The notes: generated by a model from the letters alone, not told the origin. A DNA stretch of 64,000 nucleotides from Mariannaea sp. PMI_226 (GCA_024336345.1 JANFOG010000001.1:3410001-3474000), one strand, 5' to 3'. Counted from the first letter of the stretch, positions 1 to 12,672 are shown. Numbers and translations are program-made.

Positions 1-451
1 ACAGATTGACTTTGGTATCGGCCTCAATATACGCAACTTCACTCGCGTTATACAGTTCCATGACCATGTCATCGTCGGCGTCAAGTGCCATGGCTCGCCA
101 CTTGTTCATCTTGAAGCTATGAACCTCGGTGGACAGGATGTGGCCAAGGGAACTACGCTTCCCTAGGTTTCGCTTCTTGACGACATTGATCCAGTTTGCC
201 TCCTTCACGGTAATGGCGTCATCGTCAAAGGTTTCGTTGTAAACGACAATATATCGGTTGGCAATGATGTTCGAAGCGTCTGGGTTAGAGAGGAGGGGCC
301 GCAAGAAGCTGTTGATGCTAACAACACCATCGGCAACGGCAGGCACCTTGTCGGCAATGTCTTTGAGGGCATCGGATATGTCTATGGGTGCACCGACCGC
401 GAAGGGAAGGACCAGAAGAAGAGAAGCGAGAAGTGACTTAAAGAGCGCCAT
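1..451 (-). CDS. Secreted subtilisin-like serine protease (S8), N-terminal part only
   Basis: The gene starts at the ATG at 451 and runs off the left edge, so only about 150 residues are visible. Residues 1-20 form a signal peptide: a short charged start, a Leu-rich core and an Ala-Val-Gly-Ala end. Residues 60-150 resemble an inhibitor-I9 propeptide: an 'ANRYIVVYNET' beta strand, a Lys/Arg-rich middle, and 'VAYIEADTKV' just before where maturation normally occurs. In fungal subtilisins this segment chaperones folding and inhibits the enzyme until it is cleaved. The Asp-His-Ser catalytic domain is not in the window, so activity cannot be judged. Secreted S8 proteases are used for extracellular nutrition or host degradation; that role is family knowledge. 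No intron is visible in this part. Confidence 0.8.
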   Translation of the reverse strand, partial: MALFKSLLASLLLVLPFAVGAPIDISDALKDIADKVPAVADGVVSINSFLRPLLSNPDASNIIANRYIVVYNETFDDDAITVKEANWINVVKKRNLGKRSSLGHILSTEVHSFKMNKWRAMALDADDDMVMELYNASEVAYIEADTKVNL

Positions 452-584
452 CGTGATGAGTTATGTGAAGTTCGTGTAAGAGAAGTAATCAAAGATACTA
501 GAGCAAGAAGTAGTAAACTGAGTCCAGCAGTTTCACCGTGTTTCTTCTGTGCGTCGTGTGGGCAAGCTCGAATTTTCGGGCGCA

Positions 585-610
585 AATGAATGAATGAATG
601 AATGAATGAA
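585..610. repeat. (AATG)n microsatellite
   Basis: Six perfect AATG units lie about 135 bp upstream of the subtilisin start codon, probably in its promoter or 5' leader. Length polymorphism would be expected between isolates. Confidence 0.9.
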
Positions 611-3600
611 TTTTATAAATCTCAAGTTCACTTAAGAGTGTCGAGAGTGTCGAGTAGAAAGAGTGATGACGGAGGAAGCTGGCGATCAACGCTCCTCTCA
701 AATATTTCACCAAGACGAGGGAACGTCGTGACAGTATGAAGTCTTCAAAGTCAGTGAAAGTGATTAGGAGGCTAGCTCACAATACAATAGAGAGAGAAAA
801 AGAAAGGCAATGCAAGGAAAGGGAATGAGAGAAGAAGAATAAGAAAACAAAGAGGAATATGAAATCAATAGAAGACCCAAGGGACGGATTTCACAAGAGA
901 ACAATAGAAACAAAGCCGTCGACCAGCGACCATGCGAAGCGGACCAGTGGATTAAAAGGAGAATTGGAAGCGTGCAGTGAATGGCATGGCTTTGGCATGG
1001 CTTTGACATCCAAGAGCCCCTTGCACACCCTGATTGGCCTGGTGGCATCAGACCGCGCAGTGGAGGCCAACCCCTCCAAGGAGAGCCGCAAGATCCAGTC
1101 TGATGCGGAGGTTTTGACCAGGGGCAAGGTCAAGGGGTTCGTAGGTCCAGGTACCAAGCAGGCCGGACATGCAGGCATCGGGCGACAGGGCTGTGGGGAG
1201 GTTTAGTGTCATCAATGCGCTGGCCGCTCATGGCCAGTCCAAACATTTGGATCCGCTGACTAGACCCTGACTCCTTCGGACGGAGAGTCTAACACTGTAT
1301 AGCAAACAACTTCATGGATTTGAGGCCTCACCAGCTTCATCCAGAGATATTTCGTTAGTGGCTTTGTCTTTGATGAACAAAACATGACGATCTAAGTAAA
1401 GCAAAGTTGCTGTTTTGGCTGAGACAGGATGAGATGCGTAGCTGGGGTAGGTCCCTTTGACCCATCGGGTCTATGTTTTTTTTTGTGTGCGATGCCAAAC
1501 GTGCTACGTAACAGTCGACCGTTGATGACCAAACCACATTCCCTAAAGTCACCATTCCGCCTGATCATCTCTGTCTCGAAAGCCTCCACAGCGCTAGTAG
1601 ACTGCAACTTGGCCTGCTTGCAGGAGCCTTGGGCTTGGCGATGCCTCATCATCAAGCATCTCACCAATCCTGGATTTTGTTACACAGTGGACGTCGACTT
1701 GAATACGGCAATGGAAGCTGAGATTACCGGACGCCCCTGGAGCCGATTCAATGACAGAAATACCTTGAGGTGAGCGTGTTTAACGCCTCAATACGGAGTC
1801 ACTGTGTTGCCACCAGAAATGTTATCCGCCTTCTATTGGGCAGAAAGTCGATAATCTCTTGATGTCGAGTCCTGAGAGCCAGTCAAATGAGAGACAATTG
1901 GTGCTAAAAATCTTGGGGGCGGTACCCGAAACCATTGGAGAACCAGGTCCAAACATGAATGGAGCCCACAGTTGCTTGTAGGCGTTATTGATATTCTGGA
2001 AGCTGTGGTTGGTCGCTTGATAATCCTAAATAGAGAGTTCGTCCTGAACAACTGAAGTTAGTAGCTCTCAATAGCGATGATAACTTGATCAAGCGCTGGC
2101 ATACATTATCGTTGCTCTTGTCAATCCAAAGCTGGTCCGAGTTGAAAACCGAAAGGAACCATGAGTTAACGCGAGACCTCAAGGTCAAACAGTGATTACG
2201 TACCGAGTGGATAGCACAGCCCAACGGATACCATTAAAAGAAACCCCTTGGCTCCCGCCGTTTTACTCCTCTTGCTGATTGCGAAACGCACTACGTAGAT
2301 ACTCCGAATGTATGGTGACATCCAAGTATGGATATCCACTCATTGGAAACTGGCCGATGTGAGGCGCTTGGGGGCCCCTGGCTCTAATCCCCTATTTGGC
2401 CAAGTCGAGCATCTCCACTGGTTGATGTGAAACGGGTGGCCCAGAGCTGGAGAGGTGCTTCAAGTGTTTTACCGCCACACCGTCTTGTATGGCCACGCCC
2501 CGCAACATTTGGTTCGCTCAGGGCTGCCAACACAATGGTTGTGTTTTGTTTGACTTGCGTATTGCCGCCATTGATAAGTTTGTGAAGATACTAGTGATTG
2601 TAAGATCTTCCAACTCGTGCTTGGGAGTTCAATAGGTTTTCAACTATTGATGCAGATTTGTGAAGGATTATTTCTTTTGTCCCCAACTATGTCAGTCTCG
2701 TTGACAAATACAGCAACCTAACTCACCACTCTACTGCCCACTCCACCCGAGAGCCGGTTAGTTCGCGCCAGCCTAAGTGAACGCTGAGAAGTCACGGAAA
2801 CCATCCAGCAATTCGTGGAGTAACTATGCGAGTCACGGGCCGTGCACCGTTTGAGACCGGGGATGAACAAGAATATCGGTCGTATGCACGGAGTAGGACC
2901 GTCTCGTCTGTCAGAATGTGTCGGATTACGGTGTGGCACTTGCCAAGACCATGATTCCAGGTCTCCTAGCATGGGACCCTTCTACTACTACAGGATCCAG
3001 GCACGGAGAGAAGTCTGGATTGGGAAGACGAGCAAGAACTTTTTCTCAATGCTTTCTTTCAATCCCTTCTCCCAATACCTGAACCCTGCAAAGAAACTCA
3101 GTGGCCGCTCCCTGGCGTAAGAAACAGAAAATGGTGAATGGCAAATTAAGCATACATTTTGTGCTAAAATACCCTATCCTTTTGATCGGAAGATCTACTA
3201 GATCGAATTCGGGACACAACACGGGACCGTGGCAACCTGTTGAGAGGGGATGACTGGCTGTCGTTTTCAATGTAAAGTTCACTTGAATGAGCCATCCAAG
3301 TTACCTCTGTTACTTCGGCACGTATCTATTGAAGGGTTCCTTGGGTGGTGGCTCTCGCATGTTTGCAAGGCACAACTGCCGGCTTGGACAGTCACAGCCT
3401 CCCAAGAGGTCGCATCGCCGAGGCCAAGGATCTCGGGAAGGTGCAGCTGATGGAGGAAGGCATGGCTGAATCCCATTCATGCTTTGAAAAAAGGTACCTA
3501 TTAAGGTAGGTAGGTAGGCACGGTGATATAAGGTGCTTTCCTCGCAATATAACCAAAACTCAGCATCATGACTTGCGGCCTGCACCACATTGATTTCCTT

Positions 3601-6479
3601 TGCAACGCATCCATTCGGCATCACCGATACTTGTGCATAAAAACGCTGCACGGCATCTTCTTGCGACTTCAAAGCGCTGACAATGAAAAACGACTGCAAT
3701 GCTTTTTTTAGCTTTGATATAGAGACGGTATACAGAGCACCTTACGTCGCATCGCGCCCGGTCTCGTGTCTTGTCTCATCAATAGTTTATGGTTTCGCAT
3801 AGTCCCACTGTGCTTATTATTAGTCCCCTCTTTCAAGGAGTTGGGAATCCCCTCCGCCGTTAACCCTCATTGCCCGCGTTTATTATTACAATGTTTATGA
3901 CCTCGGTTAGGTCGCATTCCGCGGCCGGCCTACCATCTGTATATCCAATCAATTTTACCTCATTTTTATCTAAGATGCGGATCTGCTTTAATTTACAGAC
4001 TTCGAGTTTTTGAAGAGCTTGTTTCACAATGGTCTCATATCAAAGGATGGCTTCCGCTTTCACAACCACATTTTTTATACGTTCGGCATGCAGGTAGATG
4101 TTCTGCATTGGTGTGAAGCAAGTCAAGATACATACCATGAGCTGCCTCATGAGCTGCCTTACGGCCGCATTTTGGTCGTGGAGGAGTGTCTTTCGATGCA
4201 ACTTGTCTGCGGTCCGTCAATTCCCCTGCTGGCCGATCTGAAGCCTTCTATTCGTCTATGATAATCAGGTACCCCATGACTCTGGACGAGACGTCAATTC
4301 TTCCACCCTCCACACAGAATTAAGCGCGGACCAGCACAAATGTATGGACTGTTCAAACACAGAGACCCGCATATCCGCCTGTTACCGCCCACGATTGTTT
4401 CAAATGCGGAATGAAGCGTCGAAAATGTCCGTCAGAAAATCATTGTTATGTATTTGCTGACTGACGGCTATGTCCCTGGGCAAAATATTTATTTTTGCAT
4501 TGTTGTTCTTGTTGCCCTTGCATCCCCCAACCTGCAATGCTTGCTCCAGTCGACAGGTATGCCTTTCCTTTTCCACTCCACGGAAACTCACGCTATTACC
4601 AGCATAACGAAGTATAAAGATTCTACTGATCTCACTTTCATTGCTATTGAGCATAGTTGAGGATGAAGAATGTTTAGGCGGAGTCATTAGGCAGATCGAC
4701 ATTTCAAGGGTCGTGGCTTGCGAGTGTGACCTTTATAACGAATGATCACCAGCCAGGCTACGTACGTGCTGCTTGCGAACCTCAACATATAGATGCTGCA
4801 AGTCGAGGTGTGAGGCAGGAAAAAAAAACCCACGTACGGAGTAGGGCATGTAGTGCTGGAAATTATAACGCCATACTAATAAAACTGCCTCATGGAGCCT
4901 TCGCAATGCCAGCTCATCTAGTCGCCGAGCCTCCGGAACCCAAGTTAGCATGAGGCAACGAATCCTAGGTGCACCGGAAGTCTGCATTCGACCCTTGATC
5001 AAGTTGACCACAGGAAGGCGGCCACGTCTGATCGGATTCCACGACTCGTATGAAGTCCACTGCGGCGAAAGAGGTACCCATGTCATTTTAAGGAAAATTG
5101 AGATAAGGGAGACAAGAAGCTTTTACCGTTGGCTACAATATGCCCCTCGACCCTTCACACGTGCCAGTGTTCATCATCCACCAACCCGTGATGGCATCGA
5201 AAGCGGGACAGTTCTATTGCCTCGCTCGCCTTGGCCTGTGTGGATGCTCAGGCACAGGTACTGTCATGTAGCTCTATCTGCCCTGCCCGCTGAGTTCTAA
5301 TGCGCGGTATTCAAGGTTCAAGCCTCTGTCCTGAGAGCACGCGACACCAGTTTATAGACTACCACCTACCTACCAAAGTACCTAACCCTACCCAACTGCC
5401 TAGCGGAAGTACCAGCGGAATGTGCAGTAAGGCTCCCCAAGCCCCGTCCCGAGTTACCTCAGGTACGGATTGCCTACTGCGTCCACATGTCTATCCATCC
5501 GGAATAAAGCGCTTTGGTGCCAAGGAGATAGGTAGGACAAGTAGGTTAATCATTACACCCAACTTCATCTTCATGTTCCGCTCTATGTGGAGTCGTGGCA
5601 CCGCGTAAAGTGCAAGGCATAATGTTGTCATAGCCAGGCCCCATCTCATTGCCATAACCAGACTTCATAGTTCACCCAATCCAGAAGAAGAATCAACTAC
5701 ACTTATGGTACCTGATACAATACCAGAAATTTTGTCATCAGGCAGGTGTGAGCAGATGCGGAATAGACGTTACAAATCATTTGAGGGATATTGCCCGTCG
5801 CTGCCGCCGCCACCACGTCGGCCACGACGGAAAACAATGAAGCTGCCAGTCACAGATCAAATCAACCCTCCAATGGCCCAGGTCCAGCACAGCCGGCACA
5901 AGGCAGAAGGCAGAGCGCCGTCTTTGTTGTCACGGACAGGCAGGCCTGTACCGGTGGAGGGTGCACGGAGATGTGGGTGCTTGGCGGGGAGGCTTCCTCC
6001 ATCATGTATGTGTATGCTCACTCATGAGTTTATGCTTCTCAGGATTACCAAGAAGGGGAGAATTCATCATCCGCGACGTGAGGCAGTAGATGGCCGTGGG
6101 TGGTGCAGGGGGGAGTTCACATTTAAAGTACTGGCTGTACGGAATACAACTATTTTTTTTTTTTTTTTAAATTAATTGACGCCCCGATTCCTCCCCCAAG
6201 ACCCTTATGTTAGCACGTCAAATAACTACTTGGCAGCTACCCAGTTTGTCACTCAATTCACAGTGCACAAGTTGGTACATCTACATCACACATCATCCCT
6301 TGTTGACTCCCGTCATTCAACCCTTGCACTGTATCTGGTGCCGGCCTTCCAATTTTCTTGCCGTTCCCCTCCTACCTGGTCTGTGTCTGGCTGGCCCGAC
6401 CGTCACCTGTTTCTGATCCCGCCTGTCTGCTTAATCTGGCGTCAGTCCTCAGTCTTTGGTCTGGCCTGCCCAGGTTTGT

Positions 6480-6692
6480 TTATTCCTTGATTCATTTCTC
6501 CTCTACCATCTTTGTGCTTGCCTTGTCATGAACAGGATTGCCTAAACCTATCTCGGTTTCTCATCTTATTCTTCCTCTTATGATTATTATTTTTCTATTT
6601 CTTCTTCCTTTTACTTCTTTGCTTGTTCTTTCCCCCCTCTCTCCCTCCCTCCAAGTCCCTATACGACTCCCTTCCTCAAACTCCCGGCCCTC
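6480..6692 (+). promoter_or_regulatory. CT-rich leader of the F-box gene
   Basis: The 210 bp before the F-box start are strongly pyrimidine-rich on the coding strand, with long CTT/CCT runs at 6560-6690. CT-rich blocks just upstream of or inside the 5' untranslated region are common in filamentous ascomycete promoters. The transcription start is not determinable here. Confidence 0.45.
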
Positions 6693-8662
6693 TTGAAATG
6701 CCCACCAAGTTGTTTGCATCAACGTTTCATGGACATCCCTGATCAGAAAACCGAGATGGGGCGCTCCTTCGGCGATCCTATGGATCTCGTCGACGATATT
6801 CATGATGATTTCGACTCTTCCAATACACCCACGTCGTGTGTCTCTCCCACCGCGCTGCTGTCCGCCTGCGACGACTGCCCCTCTCGCCACGATGAACATC
6901 ATGACGTTCAAGAATCCGACGATGAATTCGCTTCCATCATGGCTGCGTCCATGGTGACTGGCCTCCTCAATACGACATCAAATCCTGTTTCTCCGGGCTC
7001 CTCCAGTCCTCCCCGAGAACCACCCAATAAACCGAATGAATTCATTCCACCGACCAGGCCTAGCAGCACGCCGTTCCCACATCCCGATCACAGGCACTCG
7101 AAACCATGCTACCTCGGCGATTCGCGGTATGGCAGCGACTGGCTGCCCTGCTCTGATTCAAGCACAAGCCTAGATGACGAACCCAAAACGCTCCCTCCAC
7201 CCATCACCAATTTGGATAGTTTGCCTATCGAGGTGCAGGAGGCTATCCTGGACCACCTTTTCGGTTACCGTGTCTCCGCCACTTCGCGGAGCGCCATGAG
7301 TGTATCGTGCGTCACGAGAAGTTGGGGGACGGCGCTGCGACATTCGCGGCGGAAAGAACTCACAGAACTAGCGAGGGTCAGTGAGATCTGGCGAGTTCTC
7401 GTGCAACAGCGACTCTATCGTCATGTGAAGCTCAAGGCCACCATAGATTGCTTGGAAGATGCTATGCTCCATTTTACCAAATACCAACATCTCCAGTCCT
7501 ACGTCAAACATATCGAAATCTGGTTCCCCGTTTTCCAGCCCACGTACGGCCCTGTAGCACTGTCAAACACCTTATCGCTCCCCACTGTGACTATGGAGGG
7601 CCTGACCAACGCGACTTATACCCTTCCTGGTAACAACTGCACTTTGGAAGAAGTCTTCCTGTTTGTGTCCCAAGCCTTACCGCAGGCAAGGGTCCTGACG
7701 CTAGAGGGTGGAGAACGACGAAAAGCGCCCCAAGTGCTCCATTTTCAAGAACAGCGGATCAACCCGGGCTTTCGCAAGGCTCTCCCCGTACTAGAATCCG
7801 TGCAGACATTAGTAACCCGTGGACAATGGAATTTGACCAGGCAGGAGGAGGATTTTGCTACCATACTCGAATCGTTGCCGTCTCTTGCTGAATGGCAAAG
7901 CTCATACAGCAAACCCAAGTCCAAGAGTTATATAACTATGTCAGACTTTCTGCCTCGACTACCACACCATATATCCAACCTGAGTCTCTGCTTGGAGAGC
8001 GACTATCGGCGCGAAGCAGTCGTGCCTGCTTTCTATTCCAAAGTGGTTCGAAAGACACATATATGTATCCAGATGGCAGAGGCTCTACTCAATCTGGAGA
8101 ATTTTGCGTATACTGGTCGAATCTGTCACCATTTTTTCGAGGTAGCTATGCAGTTGGCGGATCCACGGACAACAAAACTCAAGTCGATCGATTTGACGAT
8201 CAAGAACTGTTGCCGAATCGGGGATTTCCAAGAGTCAGGGTCTGGAATTCAAGACATGGGCTTCATTGATGCTTTTGAGAGGCTAGTGATTGCCGGAATA
8301 CGGTCATTGGAGAAATTCAAAGAACTTACGTACCTGCGAATCCGCTTCGTAGATCTAGGTAGGTGGCTTATCGCATTGTCATGTGCTTGACTAATTTGTG
8401 AACAGACTCCATACTCCCCCCTCTAAACCCCTTTTTCATTCTGCGCAACAATGTTTGCGCGGGCGTGTGGAGTGATAGGATCCTCATGGAACTGGCTCGG
8501 GTTCGACCAAGAGCATCGTTCATGGAACTTAGCGAATCTTTTGACATTGTTTACAACAAAGACGGACGAATGGTCATCGCTCCTGAACATCCGCGATCAC
8601 GCGTAACATCACTCAAGTTGGCGAACTACCGCTCACTGACAACAGGGATGGCGATGTCATAA
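6693..8662 (+). CDS. F-box domain protein
   Basis: Two exons (6693-8358 and 8406-8662) join through a 47-nt intron with a CTAAT branch site, giving 640 residues. Residues 1-165 are polar, Ser/Pro/Asp-rich and probably disordered. An F-box-like motif starts near residue 170 with 'LDSLPIEVQEAILDHLFGY', the usual Leu-Pro-x-Glu-hydrophobic pattern that binds Skp1 in SCF ubiquitin ligases. After it come 'VSEIWRVLVQQRLYRHVKLK' and repeated Leu/Ile segments resembling the irregular Leu-rich half of fungal F-box proteins, which would choose the substrate. The target is unknown. An alternative start is Met13 (6729). The intron join restores an open frame to a stop 3' of the first-frame stop, which supports it. 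Confidence 0.75.
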
Positions 8663-9461
8663 ATGACCTACGAGCTGAGGCTTCGGCCTTTATGGGAATC
8701 ATGGAAATGAGAAACGGAGTTGATTATGATCGAGATGTTCCTTCTTTTTTTTTTTGGACGAACGGCGTTGTACGGATCTGGGATAGGGACGGCCGTGGAC
8801 GATATTCTACCACTCGTAATCTGATTTAACATACCCAGACAATTTGGCGGAATGGAAAGGGGGCAGGGAGTTTTGGTACTTTTTTGTATGGTTATATGAT
8901 GACTTTGCATGGATCTATTGCGTTGGACGCTCGATCGAATTGGGACCCAGGTTGTTTGGAAGGGGAAAAAGACAGTTAGATACCTTTTGACGATGATTTC
9001 AAGTTGCAAGTCGCAATGCACCATGATCTGAGAAGCTGTCGATGGTGCAAATATATGGACTGGGTGATTGAGAGCCACGCCGTTTGCAAGGTCATTTTTC
9101 ATATATGGGCCTCGGTTCTAATGGCTTCTTTCTAAGAGATCCTGACCTAATTCCACTCTCCGCTCTTTTACAGTTCTTCATTATCAAACATGACTCCCCG
9201 GAAATGAGGCTTTCATGAAACGAGATTGCTCAGTGACGTAAAGTCAATTATGTTCTAAGCCGCACTGCACAGAAAGGGAAAAGGAAGTTAGGAGCTATTC
9301 TTTTCGAGTCTACGAAGCTGCTCGAATCCTAATTTGCTATCCTACACAACATACCGCCGTTTGTATCCGGCAACACAGAGGTTGCAACTATTGTTGGCCG
9401 GCCACGTTCTCCATAGAATGGCCAAACACATGCTCTGTGATTCATATTCCCATGTATATCG
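8663..9461. other. Convergent 3' intergenic region
   Basis: About 800 bp separates the stops of the F-box gene and GPI14, which converge. It should hold both 3' untranslated regions. A 144-codon minus-strand frame at 8668-9102 shows no domain and is probably chance. Confidence 0.6.
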
Positions 9462-10858
9462 CTACTCCTTATGAACTTTTTTCACAGACAACTCTCCTCG
9501 AGGTTGCTGGGCTCCATCGCTGATAATGATGCCCAAGATCCAGCAGTTGACCAAAAAGAAGCCCAGCGAGGCAATCCACAGGCCAGGGAAAAATGTACTC
9601 AGGCCAAGGAACTCAAGCTGATAAGCTTGTTGGAGCCAGGCAGCCTGGGATACAACCCACAATAACAGGGCGGTCACACCAAGCCTAGGGTTGCGGAGCA
9701 AAGAGGAGTACGGTAGGTAGAGCGGCAAAAAGACCATGTACCAGAGGAAGTACTTTGAGATGCATGTTAGAGCGTGGAATTGTTGTGAGTGGACACAAGC
9801 GGTCATGCTGACGTACCTGGGAAGTGCAGACTTTGTTGAAGGTCACAAAGGCAAAGGTTTGGGCCATCATGGAGGTGGCGAGGTCACGCTTCGCGAGAGC
9901 GAGTGGGATAAGGACACATGAGAGAAGAAGTTGAGGGAGAAAAGCTAGAGACTCAATGCGAATGGAAGGCTCTGAGGGAACGGCGGAGACAAGGTAGAGA
10001 AGGGTGTTGTAGGGAGAGAAGTTATGACGGTGGTCGATGCGAGAAACGTGGTGAAAGTAAGTGTGGGTAAGAAATGGCATCCCGTAGCTAAGGAAACAGG
10101 TCAGCTTATGATTCCAAGGACGCAGTAGGCAAAGTAAGAATGAATACGGAATCATAAACTCACAAGGAATACATAAGAATGTTGAGTCCCGCAAAGGTAG
10201 CAAGGCTGACAACCGCAAGCTTTATCCTCTCAGGAGACAGAAATTTCATAATCATAGAGGAAGACTTGTCCGGTTTCACTGTCTTTCCCAGGCGTTCGGC
10301 ATCCATCCACCACACAATAGCGGGAGCATAAATGAAAGGGTAGATTTTGAAGTGTACGGCAAGACCGAGGATGACCGCGGCAAGGGTGATTCGCCTCCTC
10401 TCCACCGCCCACAGCAACCCCATAGTCAGAACGCCCAGCAAGCCTTCTGAGCTCCCACGCGTGCTGATGGTCGCGACCATAGGGTTCCAGAGCCAGATAG
10501 ATGCAAAGGCGCCGATCCTGGTGTCTGACATGCCGCGCTGGCGGAGGACACGCACCATCAACCATCCTGCCAGAAGGTCCGCGGCAGCGAAGACGAGCTT
10601 GCCAAAGGCAGAGAAATGATTGGCAGGCAGCAGTAGCCATGCAAGCAGAGGCGTATAGCGGTAAGTATCACGGGCGTAGGGTGATTCGCCAGCGGCCAAG
10701 AAGCGTGATGCGTCAGTGAAGACAAGGTAGTCGATGTCAGTATACTTGAGAGCTGAGTGAGCATCTTGCCAGAGACCATAGAAGAGGAGGATGAGGCGTA
10801 GAAGAGTTGCAATGATGAAGAGAGGAGCTGGCCTCAGAAGGGAAGATAGAGAGATCAT
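9462..10858 (-). CDS. GPI14: GPI mannosyltransferase 1 (PIG-M/Gpi14)
   Basis: Three exons (10858-10164, 10087-9817, 9752-9462) with introns of 76 and 64 nt encode 418 residues, the usual length. The enzyme transfers the first mannose from dolichol-phosphate-mannose to the GPI precursor in the ER lumen. A GT-C-type DxD motif (Asp41, Asp43 in 'KYTDIDYLVF') follows the first membrane span. 'YRYTPLLAWLLLP', 'HFKIYPFIYAP', 'DHRHNFSPY' and 'VCTSQYFLWYMVFLP' (this last spans the second intron) are characteristic of the family and confirm both joins. About ten hydrophobic segments are visible. The start at 10858 is the first in-frame ATG; the frame upstream continues only through a TTG. It should act with a Pbn1/PIG-X-type partner, which is not seen here. 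Confidence 0.93.
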
Positions 10859-11370
10859 GACTATTAAAAGGAGCCTCAATTGAGGCTAGAAGGTTGGGTG
10901 AGCTGGGTGCGATCTCTTCCAGGCCGATGAGGACAGTTTGGCGATCTTGAGATTAGGGTGAAGCGAGCTTCAGGGGGTGCGGAAAAGAGGACAGCTGCTT
11001 GAAAGGACCGAAACTCATTGCTATGAGGTAATGCTGTCAAAGTCAGTGTTTTTATTCAAATCTTCTCAAGGCTGAATGCATTTTGTCCGTCCAGTCTCGT
11101 CGTCTTACACCAGTAATGTCAACTGGGTGATTGTTAGGAGAGGTTCCCGCATCAGAGGGGGCTGACGCCACACGACACCAGCCAAGAACGAATAATTTTC
11201 GACCAGCACCAGCCACGTATAAGGTACAAGGTACTTACGATCCGCCAGGGTTGCCAACCTTTTCACCTTCACTTGCAATACGAGCTCTCTCCAGCAACTT
11301 GAGCTGCTCTATCTTAAGCAGACGACTCTCCCCAAAAATATTTTTCTTAATCTCATTCACATCTCGTACA
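10859..11370. promoter_or_regulatory. Shared upstream region of GPI14 and TRAX
   Basis: This 512-bp divergent spacer lies between the start codons of GPI14 (minus) and the TRAX homologue (plus). It must contain both promoters and 5' leaders. The TRAX side becomes CT-rich and A/T-rich near 11270-11370. No specific operator is recognisable. Confidence 0.6.
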
Positions 11371-12277
11371 ATGACTAGCGGCGTTAAGAGAGCTCGTGAT
11401 GGAACTGCGCGGGAAAAGCCTCAAGCAGAGCAACCTCGAGGCCGGTTCCATGACATGTTTACTGGCTTCCGCAGTGAGTTGGATGAGCATCATGATCGAC
11501 GCGAGAGGATCATCAAGGCCTCACGAGATGTGACTGCGCAAAGCAAGAAGATGTTTGTTCACCGGTTATTTCTTTCATGGCGTATGCCTAACACTCTAAG
11601 ATCACATCGCTGACTTGCAACTAAATTAGTATTTTCACATTGCAGAGGTACGCGATAGGTCAAATCCAACTAAATCCTACAGATCATCTTCGCTCACGTA
11701 TCACAGAGTCAAACAGTTGAATAAGGGTTACCCTCCTCATATACAAAAGGACGTTGATGCCCGTCTGGAAGAGATTAAGAAGCTGCTCACAGGCATTGCA
11801 CCAGACCTCCAGTCCATCAATCGCTACCGGTACACAGGACCAGTACGATGCTTGGAGGAGCTCATTGAGGCCCTTTCTTTCTCGCATTATCTCCAACATC
11901 AGACACTCATCACGCCCGAAGAGACCCAGGCGGCTGTGCAGGCAGACATTATTTTGACCCCTCACGACTACATGTACGGAGTGTTTGATCTCTTTGGTGA
12001 GTTGATGCGCTTCGCGACCGTCACGACGGCGCAAACCGGTGAACTAGTGGGCAGAGAGGAGAGGAATATTCTTGCAGATATGCAGGAGCTTGGTTGCGCT
12101 TTTGCGATGCTACCTGCGCCGCCGACAAAGGATTTTCGTGGCAAGATGGGCGTCGCGAGAGAGAGTGTAAAGAAGGTCGAAAGGCTCGGATACGGGCTTG
12201 TAGTGAGAGGCAGTGAACGGCCGAAGGGATGGGTGCCTGACATGCGGGACGACGCACCTGAACCCACCGATGATTAG
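11371..12277 (+). CDS. TSNAX: Translin-associated factor X (TRAX) homologue
   Basis: Three exons (11371-11552, 11630-11647, 11707-12277) give 256 residues. The middle exon is only 18 nt; it supplies the end of 'SKKIIFTLQR', equivalent to the conserved 'SK-TIFLLHR' helix of animal TRAX, so the gene makes family sense only with it. TRAX pairs with translin to form C3PO, an endoRNase that in animals removes nicked passenger strands and in Neurospora was reported to process tRNA leaders. The acidic motifs 'LEELIEALSF' and 'GVFDLFGELMR', which carry the nuclease active site in animal TRAX, are intact. The C-terminal 'GYGLVVRGSERPKGWVPDM' also matches the family. Residues 1-25 are basic and may hold a nuclear signal. 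Translin itself is not in the window. Confidence 0.88.
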
Positions 12278-12672
12278 GGAGTAAAAGAGTAGTACTTGAC
12301 TAGTATTCTTTTTGGGTCGCTTTCGATGCCTTTCTTCAGTGATACAACGAATGTGGTCAAATGCACAGGCTGGACCAATACCCAGGTTTCGTTCCCTGGA
12401 AACAAATCTATTTCTTTGAACATGCTATGTCGCTCATTCACCCTCTAGAACCTGTCCAATAATATGAGGGATAACAGTAATCTGTTCGATGGAACTGTTC
12501 GCTGTGACATGACCTGAAGTCTTGTTCTTGTCGGGCTCCGGTAAGTAGATACTGGCCTACGCCCTTATTTAACTGAAGAAATGGCTTTCGATTCTTCCCC
12601 CTTTCGTACCTCTCTGCTTTTCTATATTTCCTAAACTTAGACACCAGTACAAGCCCTGTAACTGCCCAATCC
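12278..12672. other. Spacer between TRAX and the next gene
   Basis: A 395-bp tandem spacer that should hold the TRAX 3' untranslated region and the promoter of the following gene. The last 100 bp are CT-rich. No other feature is seen. Confidence 0.55.

Larger units (their letters stand above)
452..6692. other. Long gene-poor region (about 6.2 kb)
   Basis: This lies upstream of both the minus-strand subtilisin and the plus-strand F-box gene. Open frames here are short (up to about 155 codons), mutually overlapping, often lack an ATG, and show no recognisable motif or splice-linked extension. The sequence includes an AATG microsatellite near 585, a purine-rich stretch around 775-860, an AGGTACCT palindrome followed by GTAG repeats near 3492-3520, a CCTACC-rich patch near 5360-5400, and a T17 run at 6152-6168. 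I see no transposase, reverse transcriptase or terminal repeats. It may be regulatory sequence, non-coding transcription units or heavily decayed elements. Confidence 0.6.

Noticed and set aside
859..1206. Opposing frames of 115 and 95 codons
   Set aside because: Overlapping frames on both strands without any motif are expected by chance in sequence of this base composition.
3310..3699. 129-codon minus-strand frame
   Set aside because: It does not begin with ATG and shows no recognisable domain or supporting splice sites.
5705..6175. 156-codon plus-strand frame
   Set aside because: Starts at a non-ATG codon, is Pro/Arg low-complexity, and ends in a poly-Phe stretch from the T17 run.
8668..9102. 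144-codon minus-strand frame after the F-box gene
   Set aside because: No motif, lies in a convergent 3' region, and includes a Lys run from a T-run complement.
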